A stretch of 64,000 bases of DNA from contig QHXN01000019.1 in NCBI GenBank assembly GCA_003222975.1, positions 46,928 to 110,927 of the forward strand, given 5' to 3'. This DNA is from Acidobacteriota bacterium (GTDB lineage Bacteria; Acidobacteriota; Blastocatellia; Pyrinomonadales; Pyrinomonadaceae). Both the position numbers and the translations under genes were made by a program. Shown here piece by piece: positions 35,779 through 45,733 of the stretch. Position 1 is the first letter of the stretch. Every line of letters starts with the position of its first letter. The notes under the pieces are model-generated. The model was not told the DNA's origin. It saw only the letters and a program-made list of their open reading frames with translations, and searched no databases.

Positions 35779-38475
35779 TCACTCGCGGATCACGAGGATC
35801 GCGCTGACCAGAGGAAGGCCGACCGCCGCGCGGAACTCTATCTTGATGCCCTCGCCTCCCGCCGCGCGCGTGTGAAAACTCAGAAGCGCCGGACGGCCCG
35901 CGCCGGAATGCTTCACGAGGTCGAGCCGCTCGATGACCGTCCGTCCATTCAGCAACACGTCGAACACGCGCTTGCCCGGCGCTTCGTACTCCGGCTCGGC
36001 GAACAGTAGCTCGACACGGTAGTCGCCGTCGGGAACGTCGAAGCGATAACCCTCCATGCCCTCCCGGCTGAATTGATAAAGGTGATCGTCCGTCGTGCGA
36101 GGAATGTTTCGTTCGGTCTTGACCGCCTTGCCGCCGACGTAGCCCCAGCCTCCGGGCGTGTACTCCTGATCGGCCTCCCAGATTATCCCTGCGTCGTCAA
36201 GGTACTGCGCGTTTGAGCCGACATCAACGGCTAGGCGCTTGAAGGGCGCGCGAGGGTCTTTGAGCACGGGCGCGCGGTAGGCGAACAGAACCTCGATGCG
36301 GTCGCCGAGCATTCGAGCGCCGCTAAGCCCGCGCGCTTCGATGACGTTGTAGCCCTCGCGGAAAGGCACTTGCCAGGTCGCGTGACAAGACGGGCCGACC
36401 GCCCGAGAGCCGAGAGAGAGGCCGTTGACGAACAACTCGACGACAGGAAGATTCGTGAAGACCTCGACCGGCTGAAGTGCTTGCGGCGTGTCCGGCGTGC
36501 CTACCGTGCCGGGGCCGCCCGCGCCGATTCTTCTAAGCCAGTCGCGCGTGGCGATGTGGATCACGGGCCGTTTGGTCAGCCGGGCCTGATAGAAGAAGTA
36601 TATGTCCTTGGGTTGGCGGTCGAAGGTCAGAAGCCCTTTCTGGTTCATGTGCGGCTTGGAGTTGCCGCGCTGCTCTGCGCCGAAGTCGAACTCGTTCCAG
36701 AGCGTCGTCCCGGCCAGGAAGGGGCGGGCCTCGATCTGTTCGAGATAGCTTTCGTGCAGAAGGCGCTGCCACTCGATTGTGTAGTCGAGCCGCTGCGGGT
36801 TGAGCGAGTGCAGGCGTCGGTCTGCATCGGCCCCGTACTCGCTCACGAAGACGGGGCGGCGCGGGAAGCGCCTGTGCTGCTCGTCAAGGAATGGGCCGAA
36901 GTCCGCGAAGTTGCCTTCGTACCAGCCGAGGTAGAGGTTCCACCCGACGGCCTGCGGCACGTCGGCCAGCCCCGACGTGTTGTAAATCTCGCTGTGGTGG
37001 ACGGCCATCACGGTCAGGCGCGTTGCGTCTTCGTGGTGCGCGAGCTGGTCGAGACGCCGCGCCAGCTCGACGACCTTCCCCGTGTAGCCCTCCTCCTTCT
37101 GCGGTCTGAGTAAAATCTCATTCATGTAGCCCCACATCAGTATGGACGGGTGGTTGTAGTGCTGCCGGATCATCTCCGTCAGCATCTCCTCGCAGTTTTG
37201 CGTGAACGAGTCGGAGGTGGTGATGTAATTGACGATTGGTATCTCTTCCCAGAGGATCAGGCCCAGACGATCAGCCGCCGCTATCACGGAAGGCGCTTGC
37301 GGGTAGTGTGCGAGGCGCACGAAGTTGGCGCCCATCGCCTTGATGATCTCCATGTCGCGGACGTGCAAGCGGTCGGGCACGGCGTTGCCGAGGCCCTGGT
37401 AATCCTGGTGCCGGTTCACGCCGCGCAGCTTCAGAGGCTCGCCGTTCAGGAAGAATCCCCGCCCGGCGTCAACACTGAACCAACGAAACCCCAGCGGACT
37501 CTCGACGCCGTCCACCTGTCGCGCGCCGACGTAAATGCGGACGGAGACGGTGTAGAGCGCCGGGTGATCCGGCGACCACAAACGCGGGCGCGTGATCGCC
37601 CGGCTCGACTGCTCGAAGCTCGCCTCACGTCCGGCGTCAACCGCGAGCGCCGTTGTCATCACGGCCACACTCTTTCCCGCGGGATCAAACACCGTGCTCA
37701 CAACTCGCACCTGTTTGACTTCGGCCTCGCCGCTCGCCAGTGTGCCGCGCACACGGACTGTGGCGCTCGACGCGTTGACCTCCGGCGTGTCCACGTAAAC
37801 GCCTTGAGACGCGTGGTCGAGCAGGTTGATGTGGACGGGGTCGGTTGCGACGAGCCAGACGTTTCGGTAAATCCCGCCGTAGAAATCGAAGTCAGCCGAA
37901 AGGGGCGGAATGTCTTTGTCGGGGCTGTTGTCAACTTTGACGGCGACGATGTTCTGCGCGCCTGCGGCGCGGCTCAAGGCGTCTGTGATGTCGAAGGCGA
38001 AGGCCGTGTAACCGCCGCGGTGCCGCCCGACGGAGCGACCGTTGACGAACACCTCAGCCGTCTGATTCGCTCCCTCGAAGTAGAGGAACAGGCGTTTGCC
38101 TTCGAGTCCGGCGGGCAGGCTGAGACGCTTCCGATACCAGCCGACGCCGCGGCGGTAGCCCGGCTCGTCGTCCTGCGTGTCGGCGACGTTCCATGTGTGC
38201 GGGAGGTTGACCGCCGCCCAGCGCGAATCGTCGAAGGCTACGCCCTCAGCCCCCTCGACCTCCGCGCCCGCGAACCGCCACGCCTCATCGAGCGAGAGTC
38301 GGAACCTCTGCCCGCCGTCATGCCGCGGGCGAGTCACGTTTCGACGGACGTGCGCGGCTGCGTTTCCGGCGGTGGACGGTGAAAGCAGGAGCGCGAGGCA
38401 GAAGGGAAATAAAAACCGCGCGCGCACGAGCGGCACGTCCGCCGTGCGGCGGCTTCCAGCTGTTTGCGATTGCAT
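35779..38475 (-). CDS. Glycoside hydrolase family 2 enzyme with C-terminal malectin-like domain
   Basis: The N-terminus is a signal peptide (LFPFCLALLLSPSTAG). The GH2 sugar-binding domain (WAAVNLPHTWNV, VGWYRKRLSL), immunoglobulin-like domain and TIM barrel (NRHQDYQGLGNAVPDRL) follow. The acid/base Glu is in MWGYMNE and the nucleophile Glu in VFVSEYGAD. A DUF4982-like stretch (LPVVELFVNGLSLGSRAVG) precedes a malectin-like carbohydrate-binding domain at the end (YRFDVPDGDYRVELLFAEPE, VFDVLLNGRTVIERLDL). Expected role is a secreted beta-galactosidase or related exo-glycosidase; the exact linkage is uncertain. Length 898 aa. Confidence 0.92.
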   Translation of the reverse strand: MQSQTAGSRRTADVPLVRARFLFPFCLALLLSPSTAGNAAAHVRRNVTRPRHDGGQRFRLSLDEAWRFAGAEVEGAEGVAFDDSRWAAVNLPHTWNVADTQDDEPGYRRGVGWYRKRLSLPAGLEGKRLFLYFEGANQTAEVFVNGRSVGRHRGGYTAFAFDITDALSRAAGAQNIVAVKVDNSPDKDIPPLSADFDFYGGIYRNVWLVATDPVHINLLDHASQGVYVDTPEVNASSATVRVRGTLASGEAEVKQVRVVSTVFDPAGKSVAVMTTALAVDAGREASFEQSSRAITRPRLWSPDHPALYTVSVRIYVGARQVDGVESPLGFRWFSVDAGRGFFLNGEPLKLRGVNRHQDYQGLGNAVPDRLHVRDMEIIKAMGANFVRLAHYPQAPSVIAAADRLGLILWEEIPIVNYITTSDSFTQNCEEMLTEMIRQHYNHPSILMWGYMNEILLRPQKEEGYTGKVVELARRLDQLAHHEDATRLTVMAVHHSEIYNTSGLADVPQAVGWNLYLGWYEGNFADFGPFLDEQHRRFPRRPVFVSEYGADADRRLHSLNPQRLDYTIEWQRLLHESYLEQIEARPFLAGTTLWNEFDFGAEQRGNSKPHMNQKGLLTFDRQPKDIYFFYQARLTKRPVIHIATRDWLRRIGAGGPGTVGTPDTPQALQPVEVFTNLPVVELFVNGLSLGSRAVGPSCHATWQVPFREGYNVIEARGLSGARMLGDRIEVLFAYRAPVLKDPRAPFKRLAVDVGSNAQYLDDAGIIWEADQEYTPGGWGYVGGKAVKTERNIPRTTDDHLYQFSREGMEGYRFDVPDGDYRVELLFAEPEYEAPGKRVFDVLLNGRTVIERLDLVKHSGAGRPALLSFHTRAAGGEGIKIEFRAAVGLPLVSAILVIRE

Positions 38476-38565
38476 GCGGCCACTCTAGCACTAAGGCGAG
38501 TCAGTACCGCCTGCGGAAGCCTCGCGGTTCTGACCTGGACTTAGCCGCACGCCGGTGGCAAATCG

Positions 38566-40527
38566 CTACGGCTTGCTGTTGGGACTGTTCGTCGGCGTCG
38601 TCGTGGCAAACGGCAAACGATAATCAACGAGGTTCTGGCAGGGTTTCAATTCGACGTTCGCCTTCGCTTCCTCGCCCTCGCGGCGCAGGCTCGCGCGCTC
38701 TTCTCTTCCTTCGGCAGTTCGCAGCTTGGACTCGACCTGCGCTTCGCGCTCGCCGGGCGTTCGGACGAGCGCCCAGTAGAGTCCGGGCGCGAGGTTGCCG
38801 AGTGTGAAGCTGCCGTCGTCGGCGACGGGCGCGGTGAAGAAACGCAGCACGTTCTCGCCCTGATCCTTCTCCGCCGGGACGAGGTAAACGAGCAGACCCG
38901 CCGGAGTCTTCTCGGCCCCGGCGGCGAGTTGGCCGCGCACCGAGGCCGCACCTTCGGCGAGCGTGACTACGAGGTCGCGGACGCGGCTGCCGAACTTGAG
39001 CGACACGCCTTCGCGGGCCGCGTCAATCATCCGCGCCGCCGACGCTTGATTGATTGCTTGCGTCTTGCCGGGCGTCTTCGCCGCGGGCGCGGGCGGCAGC
39101 GTGACCGAGCGCACGTACCAATACTTCGCCGAGAAGCTCGTGTCGAAGCGGTACTGTCCCGGCCCCAGCCTGTCGAGGAGAAAGCTGCCGTCCTTCCCCG
39201 GCGCACCGGCGGCGCTCGCGAACTGCGGCGGGAGTGGCGGCTCTTTGGAGTTCTCCTTCACTTCGCGGCGCGCGGAGACCAGTATCTCCTCGAAGCGCGG
39301 CTGCCGTTTGTCCTTGCATTCGGGCGCGTTCGCCTGCTCCAAGGCGACGCGACCGCCGACGGATGCGAGCAGTTCAGTGTTGATGACGAGGCCGCCCACG
39401 TTCGCCCCGCTGACGGCGACGCGTAGGGGGTGCGAGACCGCCGCGCCGCCCGTGCCGAAGCTGGTCTGTGCCGAAAGCTCGTACTCGCCGTCGGCAACGC
39501 CGTAGAAGGTGAAGGCCGCGCCCCTGGTCGTGGTCGTCGAGACCACCTCGCCCTCATGCCTCGCGCGCGCGAGCGTGACGATTGAGAAAGAGTATCCGCC
39601 CTTCGACGCCGCGGAAGACTTCACCGTGCCGCCGACCGCGTGACCCCGCTCGCCGCGATACTTGATGTCCGCGTTGTTGATCTCGACGCCCTCGGAGACG
39701 ATGAACTCCGCCGCCGTGTCCCTGGTCGAAGAGGGCGCGAACGTCGGCGCGTCGCGGTCGTAGAGGGCTGTGGCCGGGCCGCCGCCACCGCTGCCGAAAC
39801 CACCGCCGAAACCGCCACCGCCGAAGCCTCCGCCGCCACGTCCGCCACCGCCGCCGCGAAAGCCTCCGCCGCCCGCGATGCCACCGCCGCCCGCGCCGCC
39901 GAAGCCGCCGCTGTCCCTGCCGCCCGCCGAAACGACGTAGGCCCCCGGCGCGAGTCCGTAGAGACGATAGATGCCGCGGTCGTCCGTCGTGCGCTCGACG
40001 GGCACGACGCCAGCGCTGCTGCCCGGCTGGCCGTTCGCGTCATGCACCATCAGCGCGCGCACGCGCACGGCGACGACCGGCTCGCCCTCCGCGTCCGTGA
40101 CCGTGCCGTTAATCACCCCGCCCTTGACCATCGTGACTTTGACCGAGTCGCCGACGTAGTGAAATTCCGCCGGGGCGCTTCTGGAGTCGAGCGCGACGGG
40201 GACGTAGGACGGTGCCGTGGCCGTCACGCTATAGACGCCGGGTTCGAGGCCCGCAAAGACGAAAGTGCCGTCGGCGGCGGCGGGGACGGGGCGGGCTGGG
40301 GCGGGCGAGTTCAGCCTCGACAGCAACACGGTGGCGTTGGTAACGGGCAGGCCCGACTCGGTCACGACCTGACCCGTAATCGAGTTGGGGCTGGTCTTAC
40401 TCGGCTGCGAAGCGTCGGCCTGCCCTTCAGTCGTCTGGGCCGCGACGCTTGCGCAGAGCGCGGCGGCCCAGACGACAGCCATCAACGTCAGAGTTCGGAG
40501 GGCGGAGGAAGAAAGCTTGTTGTTCAT
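38566..40527 (-). CDS. Secreted protein with repeated carboxypeptidase-regulatory-like domains (paralogue 1)
   Basis: A signal peptide (LMAVVWAAALCASVAAQ) precedes at least four Ig-like carboxypeptidase-regulatory-like modules (ITGQVVTESGLPVTNATV, INGTVTDAEGEPVVAVRV, VGGTVKSSAASKGGY, VRGQLAAGAEKTPAG), each closing with a GLAPGAYVV-type strand. Around residues 205-245 there is a Gly-rich run (GGGGFRGGGGGRGGGGFGGG). No enzyme domain is present. Such proteins are probably cell-surface or secreted adhesive or carbohydrate-interacting proteins. The gene lies 44 bases after the start-side neighbour and likely shares its transcript. Confidence 0.82.
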   Translation of the reverse strand: MNNKLSSSALRTLTLMAVVWAAALCASVAAQTTEGQADASQPSKTSPNSITGQVVTESGLPVTNATVLLSRLNSPAPARPVPAAADGTFVFAGLEPGVYSVTATAPSYVPVALDSRSAPAEFHYVGDSVKVTMVKGGVINGTVTDAEGEPVVAVRVRALMVHDANGQPGSSAGVVPVERTTDDRGIYRLYGLAPGAYVVSAGGRDSGGFGGAGGGGIAGGGGFRGGGGGRGGGGFGGGGFGGGFGSGGGGPATALYDRDAPTFAPSSTRDTAAEFIVSEGVEINNADIKYRGERGHAVGGTVKSSAASKGGYSFSIVTLARARHEGEVVSTTTTRGAAFTFYGVADGEYELSAQTSFGTGGAAVSHPLRVAVSGANVGGLVINTELLASVGGRVALEQANAPECKDKRQPRFEEILVSARREVKENSKEPPLPPQFASAAGAPGKDGSFLLDRLGPGQYRFDTSFSAKYWYVRSVTLPPAPAAKTPGKTQAINQASAARMIDAAREGVSLKFGSRVRDLVVTLAEGAASVRGQLAAGAEKTPAGLLVYLVPAEKDQGENVLRFFTAPVADDGSFTLGNLAPGLYWALVRTPGEREAQVESKLRTAEGREERASLRREGEEAKANVELKPCQNLVDYRLPFATTTPTNSPNSKP

Positions 40528-40571
40528 CTTCGCTTCGAGTTCGTGGGCGAGCCGATCAAGGCGTGCCGCGG

Positions 40572-42314
40572 TTATGGGGACGTAGGCGCTGGGGTCGGAG
40601 TCGGCGGCGTCTGATTCTGTCCGAGGTCGAGCACGGCGGTGACGTTCGACACCTGGCCTTCGTTCACCAACACCTGCTGCTGCGTGGAGACCGGCTGTTG
40701 TTGCCGCTGGCCGCGCCGCCCCGGTTGTAGATTGAGGACGCTGACGATCAAGTTGTAGCTGCCCGCGGGGACGTTCTCGATGATGAAGTGGCCGCGGCTG
40801 TCAACGCTCGCGACCCCAAGGTTCGTGCCGCGCCCCTGCCCCTGCTGTCCCGCTGGCGTGAGCCGCGCGAGGACGCGCGCGCCCGGCGCGAGCGTGCCGT
40901 TTTGCATCTTCACGACGCCCTCGACGATGCCGTCGGCGTAGGCGGCGACGAGGCGCACGCCGCCGACCTGATCGCCGGAGTTGACGGGTATGCCGCGCGG
41001 CTGCTGGACTCCGTTCAGCTCGGTGCGGAGCAGCTTGAACGCGCCTTGCAAGGTGCTGTCTTGCGCCATGAGCGAAAGCCTGACCGTGCCGGCGGGCAGC
41101 CCCGCGAACTGGAAACTGCCGTCGGCGTTGAGCGGCACGGTCTGAACGGACGCGGCGTTGGCGGCGTTGCCGCTGCCCTGCACGAAGACCTGCACCTGGA
41201 ACTGCAACAGCTCCGACAGAATCGAGGGGTCTTGATTGCCGTCGAGCGCGACGAAGCCGGACAGCCCCGCGCCGCTCACGGCCTGGACGACGACGCCCGT
41301 CACGTCCTGGTTGATTACGTCGAACGCCGCCGACTGTCCCGTCATGCCGTTGCTCGTCTGCGGCGACAGAGAGATCATGTAGCGCCCCGCCGGCACGTTG
41401 TCCACGCGGAACTGCCCCGCGCCATCGGAGAAGACCGGGAGCGTCATCAGCCCCATCGCCCGCTGCCGGTTGCCGCCCCCGGCCAGGACGCTGAGCGTGA
41501 ACCCGACGTTCGGCACGGGTGCGTTACTACTCTTATCAATCACCTGCCCGGTGACTGAATACTCCTCGACGGTGTTTCCCACCGTGATGTCTATGTGCGA
41601 GACCTCGTCGCCCTCGGCGACTTCGACGACGGTCGCGCCCGACGTGTCCGTGGCGTCCGGGTAGAAGGTCTGCTTGTAAGCCTGCTGGCCCATGACGGTC
41701 GAGTAGGCGCTGAAGCGTTGCTGCGCGCCGACGGAGACGACGTAGCGGCCCGCGGGGACTCCGTAGATGCGGAATATGCCGCGGTCGTCGGTGCGCGCGC
41801 CGCCCGCGGCGAAACCGCCAAAGCCGCCCGGCCCCGCCGACTGGTCGGCGCTCTGGAGGCTGACCGTCTGCTCGATGACCGGCCTGCCGCCCGTGTCCAA
41901 GACCTTGCCGGTGACGACGCCGCCGCGCACGAGCGAGAAGTCAATCCCGTCTATCGTCTCGCCGCCCGTTATCACGACGGGGTCGCTGGCGAACGCGAGC
42001 CGCCCCGCGCCCGGCACGATATAGACGGGCGCGACCGGCGTCACGTAGTAGCTGCCCAGCGGCACGTCGCCGATGCGGTAGTGGCCTTCGGCGTCCGTCT
42101 TGGCCTGCGGCAAGTCCTGGCCCTGTCCCTGGCCGCCGAAGCCCGCCGAACGCAAGGTGACGGTCACGTCGGGCAGGCCCTTGCCGTGCACCGTGACGTT
42201 GCCCGCGATCACGCCGCCCTTGCCCGCGGCTCTGGCCGCCGGCGACTGCGCGAGACAGACGGGCGCGCAAAAAGAGAGCGCCAGAACGAGTGTGACTAGA
42301 CGCGCAGGACTCAT
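40572..42314 (-). CDS. Secreted protein with repeated carboxypeptidase-regulatory-like domains (paralogue 2)
   Basis: The signal peptide (LVLALSFCAPVCLAQS) is followed by about five regulatory-like modules: IAGNVTVHGKGLPDVTVTL, VTGKVLDTGGRPVIEQTV, VTGQVIDKSSNAPVPNVG, LSGFVALDGNQ and VEGVVKMQNGTLAPGARV. It shares the DDRGI(F/Y)R(I/L)YG module with the next gene, consistent with tandem duplication. The C-terminus is Gln-rich, then Thr/Pro-rich. No catalytic domain is seen. It is the first gene of the two-gene operon. Confidence 0.82.
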   Translation of the reverse strand: MSPARLVTLVLALSFCAPVCLAQSPAARAAGKGGVIAGNVTVHGKGLPDVTVTLRSAGFGGQGQGQDLPQAKTDAEGHYRIGDVPLGSYYVTPVAPVYIVPGAGRLAFASDPVVITGGETIDGIDFSLVRGGVVTGKVLDTGGRPVIEQTVSLQSADQSAGPGGFGGFAAGGARTDDRGIFRIYGVPAGRYVVSVGAQQRFSAYSTVMGQQAYKQTFYPDATDTSGATVVEVAEGDEVSHIDITVGNTVEEYSVTGQVIDKSSNAPVPNVGFTLSVLAGGGNRQRAMGLMTLPVFSDGAGQFRVDNVPAGRYMISLSPQTSNGMTGQSAAFDVINQDVTGVVVQAVSGAGLSGFVALDGNQDPSILSELLQFQVQVFVQGSGNAANAASVQTVPLNADGSFQFAGLPAGTVRLSLMAQDSTLQGAFKLLRTELNGVQQPRGIPVNSGDQVGGVRLVAAYADGIVEGVVKMQNGTLAPGARVLARLTPAGQQGQGRGTNLGVASVDSRGHFIIENVPAGSYNLIVSVLNLQPGRRGQRQQQPVSTQQQVLVNEGQVSNVTAVLDLGQNQTPPTPTPAPTSP

Positions 42315-42656
42315 GGCGACTTCCCCAAGCGTTGAGATGTTGACCGAGACGTTGCGGCAGTTCTTCCGACGGGTCGGCAGGAGCCGCCCTGAGAGTCGTT
42401 ACGTTTCCGCACTGCCGCTCGTGCTTTTGACGCGCCGAGTCATCGCCAGGTTGGTATAAATTTACCGGACGCCGCCCGCGCCGCGACGATTTCTAAGAAA
42501 CAGGGCTTCCCCCTTCGGCGTAAGACTATACCTCAGATGAACGTTTGTGATTATTGAAGAAAAGATGGAAAATCGCGGGCCGTGAACGCGACGGCGCGCG
42601 GCAGTTGATCTTGCATCGCTTACGCGTCCGGGCGGTCGCGTGGAGGCCGAGACGAC
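42315..42656. other. Divergent intergenic region
   Basis: About 340 bases lie between divergent genes without a convincing ORF. An AT-rich core (42452-42465, TTGGTATAAATTTACC) is the best place for -10 elements on either strand. TTGACG lies upstream at 42427, but the 22-base spacer is too long for a standard promoter. I see no RNA gene. Confidence 0.4.
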
Positions 42657-43058
42657 ATGGAACCAATCGAGGACGACGAGAGAAGGGTTCGCGGCGCGGG
42701 CGGCACGCCGGGCGGCGTCGGCGAGTTTTTGATAGGGCTGGCGATGGCGGTCGCGGGCGCTTACATGCTGACCGAGCGCGTCGTCGTGACGGGCGGCTTC
42801 TGGACGCTGTGGGGCTACAATTCGTTCGGGCTTTCCCTGCTCCCGCTCGTCGTGGGCGTCGGCCTGCTCTTCTACGACGGCAGGTCAATCGCGGGCTGGC
42901 TTTTGACATTCGCGGGCGTCGTCATCATCTTCGTGGGCGTCCTGATGAATCTGCAAATCTACTTCCAGCCCACCAGCCTCTTCAACACCGTCATCATGCT
43001 CGTCCTCTTGGCGGGCGGCCTCGGCCTCATCGCGCGCTCGCTCCGTCCCCACTACTGA
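42657..43058 (+). CDS. Small integral membrane protein, unknown function
   Basis: After a charged N-terminus (MEPIEDDERRVRG) there are four hydrophobic helices (FLIGLAMAVAGAYML, FGLSLLPLVVGVGLLFY, IAGWLLTFAGVVIIFVGVLM, NTVIMLVLLAGGLGLIA). The product is 133 aa. I recognise no family motif. A ribosome-like GGAGG lies upstream (TGGAGGCCGAGACGAC). It has no co-directional partner downstream, since the next gene on the other strand is a pseudogene. Confidence 0.75.
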   Translation: MEPIEDDERRVRGAGGTPGGVGEFLIGLAMAVAGAYMLTERVVVTGGFWTLWGYNSFGLSLLPLVVGVGLLFYDGRSIAGWLLTFAGVVIIFVGVLMNLQIYFQPTSLFNTVIMLVLLAGGLGLIARSLRPHY

Positions 43059-43079
43059 GCGCCGAGGAGTGGGTCGCGC

Positions 43080-43474
43080 TCACCTCCCGTCGCTGATAAG
43101 CACCACGTCGCTCGTCTGCGTGCCGCGCGAAAGCGCGAGCCATTTGCCGTCGCGCGAGAAGTCGAACCAGAAGATGCGGTCGGCTTTGAAGTCGGTCAAC
43201 TGTTTCGGCGTGCCGCCGTCCGGCGAGAAGGCGACCTCCGCGTCAGCTTTTCCCGAACCGGACGTGACGGGTCGGGCGCGGCGGCGGCTTTCGCCTCCCG
43301 CACGAAGCGGCGCAGGCGCTCCTGATTTGAGACGACCTCCGCCGGCAGAATCTTCAGGGCGACGGTGCGATCCAACTGCTTGTCTCTGGCTAGATAGACC
43401 TCGCCCATCCCGCTCGCGCCGAGGAGCGAGCGGATTTCGTAGCGTCCGAGGCGCGTGCCTTCCTTGAGCATCAC
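43080..43474 (-). pseudogene. Collapsed Ser/Thr protein kinase with TolB/WD40 tail (pseudogene)
   Basis: The start at 43474 gives a normal PknB-type kinase N-terminus: [19 protein letters not shown] with the Gly-rich loop, VALKILP with the ATP-binding Lys, and RFVREAKAA. The frame then shifts. About 40 residues of the C-terminal TolB-like propeller follow in another frame ([45 protein letters not shown]), ending at the stop at 43080. The kinase catalytic loop, DFG segment and nearly all of the propeller (~700 residues) are gone. An intact relative would be ~900 aa. It cannot make an active kinase. Confidence 0.85.
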
Positions 43475-43555
43475 GGGTTTAAGACGGGCTTCCGGCGTCC
43501 GCGCAGCGGACGAACACTTGTTGAGTTGGTGCGGCGGGATTTTATCTCAACTCGA

Positions 43556-45733
43556 TTAATTTTCGACATCATTCTCGGCGTCGTCGGCCAGTTTCTCGCG
43601 GCGGACGGCGCGCGGTTTGGTCGTGCGCCCGCCGCGCTTGCGCGCCCGTGTGCGGCGACGGCGAACCTCGCCTTCGTGGTCAACCGAGCGGACGGGTTGC
43701 AAGTCTTCCGCGTCGCCTTCGGGGTCAACCAGACGCGTCTCGATGTGCTCGTCGCCGATGGTTTCATCGGTCATCACCGTAGGGTCGTCGGGGTGATGCG
43801 CGCTCGCGTCCCACGCGTCGCCCGAAGCGGCGGCGGCGACCGCCGTTGTGTGAGTGTCTGCGGAGTCACTCGCGCTCGCCTGCGCGACTCCGGCGAGCGC
43901 GCGCTGCCGCCGGAAGTGTTCGACTATTTCCTCGGCGGTCTTGCGCCCGACGAAGGGCGCGAGCGCTTCCGCGCCGGCCCGCGCGATCTTCTGAATCGAG
44001 CCGAGGTTGCGGAGCAACTTGTTCTTCCGGCGCTCGCCGACGCCGGGGATAGCCGTCAGCTCCGAGGTGAAGTCGCGCAGCTCTCGACGCTTGCGGTGGT
44101 ACGTGACCGCCGAGCGGTGCGTCTCGTCGCGGATCATCTGGATGAGGCGCAGCACCGGCGAGTGCGAGTCGAGGTAGATGGGTTCACTCTCGCGCCCCTT
44201 CATCAAAATGTGCGAGACCTCGTTGTGACGGCGCGGCGGCTTCACCACCCCGATGACGGGTATCGCCTCCAAGTCCAGCTCGCGCATCGCCGAGGCCGCC
44301 GCCGAGAGCTGCGTCTTGCCGCCGTCAATCATCACGAGATCGGGCAAAGGGTTGCCCTCGTCGAGCTGGCGTCGGTAGCGTCGGAAGACCGCCTCGCGCA
44401 TCGAGGCCGGGTCGTTCGCGCCCTCGACCGACTTGATCTTGAACTTGCGGTACTCCTGCCGGTTCATCTTGCCGTTCTCGCAGACGACCATCGCCGCGAC
44501 GTTCTCCGCGCCCGAAATGTTCGACACGTCGAACGACTCGATGCGCGCGGGGAAGCGCGGCAACTCCAGAACCTCCTGCAACTCTTCGAGCACGCGCTCC
44601 ATGTCGGGCTTCAGCACGCGGAAGCGCTGCTCGAACGCGATCTGCGCGTTCTTCTCCACCAGCCCGATCATCTCGCGCTTCTGCCCGCGCCGCGGGTCGA
44701 GTATGTGGACGCGCCTTCCTTTGCGCTCCGTCAGAGCCTTCTCCAACAACTCGCGGTCTTCAAAATCCGCCGGCACGTGAACCTCGCGCGGCACGTAGTC
44801 GGTCGAGTAATACTGCGCGAGCACGTCGCTCAAAAACGAGGCCGCGTCGAATGAGTCGTCGGCGGGCAGGTCTTCCCAGAAGAACTCGCGCCGGCCCACG
44901 ATCTTCCCCTCGCGCATCGTGAAGAGTTGCAGGGCGAGCCGCGCGCCCTCGCGGTAGAAGCCGAAGATGTCAACGTCGAGGTCTTGGGCGACGGCCATCT
45001 TCTGCTGCTCGGAGACGGCGAGCACGGTCTTACGCAAGTCGCGGTACTTCGCTGCCCGCTCGAACTTCATTTCGTCCGAAGCCTTCATCATCCGACGCTC
45101 GTACTCGTCGGCCAGCTCGCGGTTCTTGCCTTCCAGGAACATCCGCACGTCGCGCACAGACTCCTGATACTCTTCGGGCGTGCACAGGCCGCGCACGCAA
45201 GGGCCGAGGCAGCGCTTGATGTGGTATTCGAGGCACGGGCGTGGGAGCCGTCCGTCAATCTCTATGTCGCAGGTGCGGAGTTGGAAGGTGCGGTTGATGA
45301 GGTCAATCGTGCGGCGTGCGAGCGAGGCCGGCAGGTACGGGCCGAAGTAGAGCGCGCCGTCGCGCTGTATGCGCCGCGTAATCATCACGCGCGGGAAAGG
45401 CTCGTTGATGGTCAGCTTCAGGTGCGGGTACTGCTTGTCGTCCTTGAGCAGAATGTTGTAGCGCGGCCTGTGCTGCTTGATGAGGTTCGATTCGAGGACG
45501 AGCGCCTCGACCTCAGTGTCCGTGACGATGAATTCGAGGTCGCGTATGCGGCGCACAAGCTCGCGCGTCTTCGGGTCGTGGCCGCGCCCCGACTGGAAGT
45601 AGGAGCGGACGCGGTTGCGCAAGTTCTTCGCCTTGCCGACGTAGATGATCTTCCCCGCGTCGTCCTTGTGCAGATAGACGCCGGGGCCGGTGGGCAAATT
45701 TTTAAGTTTCTCTTCCAGCGTCAACGCTTCCAC
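43556..45733 (-). CDS. uvrC: Excinuclease ABC subunit C
   Basis: The N-terminal GIY-YIG nuclease (GVYLHKDDAGKIIYVGKAKNL) makes the 3' incision. Then come the UVR motif (KFERAAKYRDLRKTVLAV), the RNase H-like 5' nuclease domain (ESFDVSNISGAENVAAMVV, LPDLVMIDGGKTQLSAA) and tandem HhH motifs (LTAIPGVGERRKNKLLRNLG). It acts in nucleotide excision repair with UvrAB. The start is GTG 45733. After the HhH region there is an unusual ~115-residue tail, acidic then strongly basic, that normal UvrC (about 600-620 aa) lacks. It may bind DNA or simply be disordered. uvrA and uvrB are not in this window. Confidence 0.96.
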   Translation of the reverse strand: MEALTLEEKLKNLPTGPGVYLHKDDAGKIIYVGKAKNLRNRVRSYFQSGRGHDPKTRELVRRIRDLEFIVTDTEVEALVLESNLIKQHRPRYNILLKDDKQYPHLKLTINEPFPRVMITRRIQRDGALYFGPYLPASLARRTIDLINRTFQLRTCDIEIDGRLPRPCLEYHIKRCLGPCVRGLCTPEEYQESVRDVRMFLEGKNRELADEYERRMMKASDEMKFERAAKYRDLRKTVLAVSEQQKMAVAQDLDVDIFGFYREGARLALQLFTMREGKIVGRREFFWEDLPADDSFDAASFLSDVLAQYYSTDYVPREVHVPADFEDRELLEKALTERKGRRVHILDPRRGQKREMIGLVEKNAQIAFEQRFRVLKPDMERVLEELQEVLELPRFPARIESFDVSNISGAENVAAMVVCENGKMNRQEYRKFKIKSVEGANDPASMREAVFRRYRRQLDEGNPLPDLVMIDGGKTQLSAAASAMRELDLEAIPVIGVVKPPRRHNEVSHILMKGRESEPIYLDSHSPVLRLIQMIRDETHRSAVTYHRKRRELRDFTSELTAIPGVGERRKNKLLRNLGSIQKIARAGAEALAPFVGRKTAEEIVEHFRRQRALAGVAQASASDSADTHTTAVAAAASGDAWDASAHHPDDPTVMTDETIGDEHIETRLVDPEGDAEDLQPVRSVDHEGEVRRRRTRARKRGGRTTKPRAVRREKLADDAENDVEN

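Noticed and set aside
39760..39910. Tandem repeat-like GCC/GCCACC stretch
   Set aside because: It encodes the Gly-rich run of a secreted protein; it is a codon-level low-complexity tract, not a separate DNA element.
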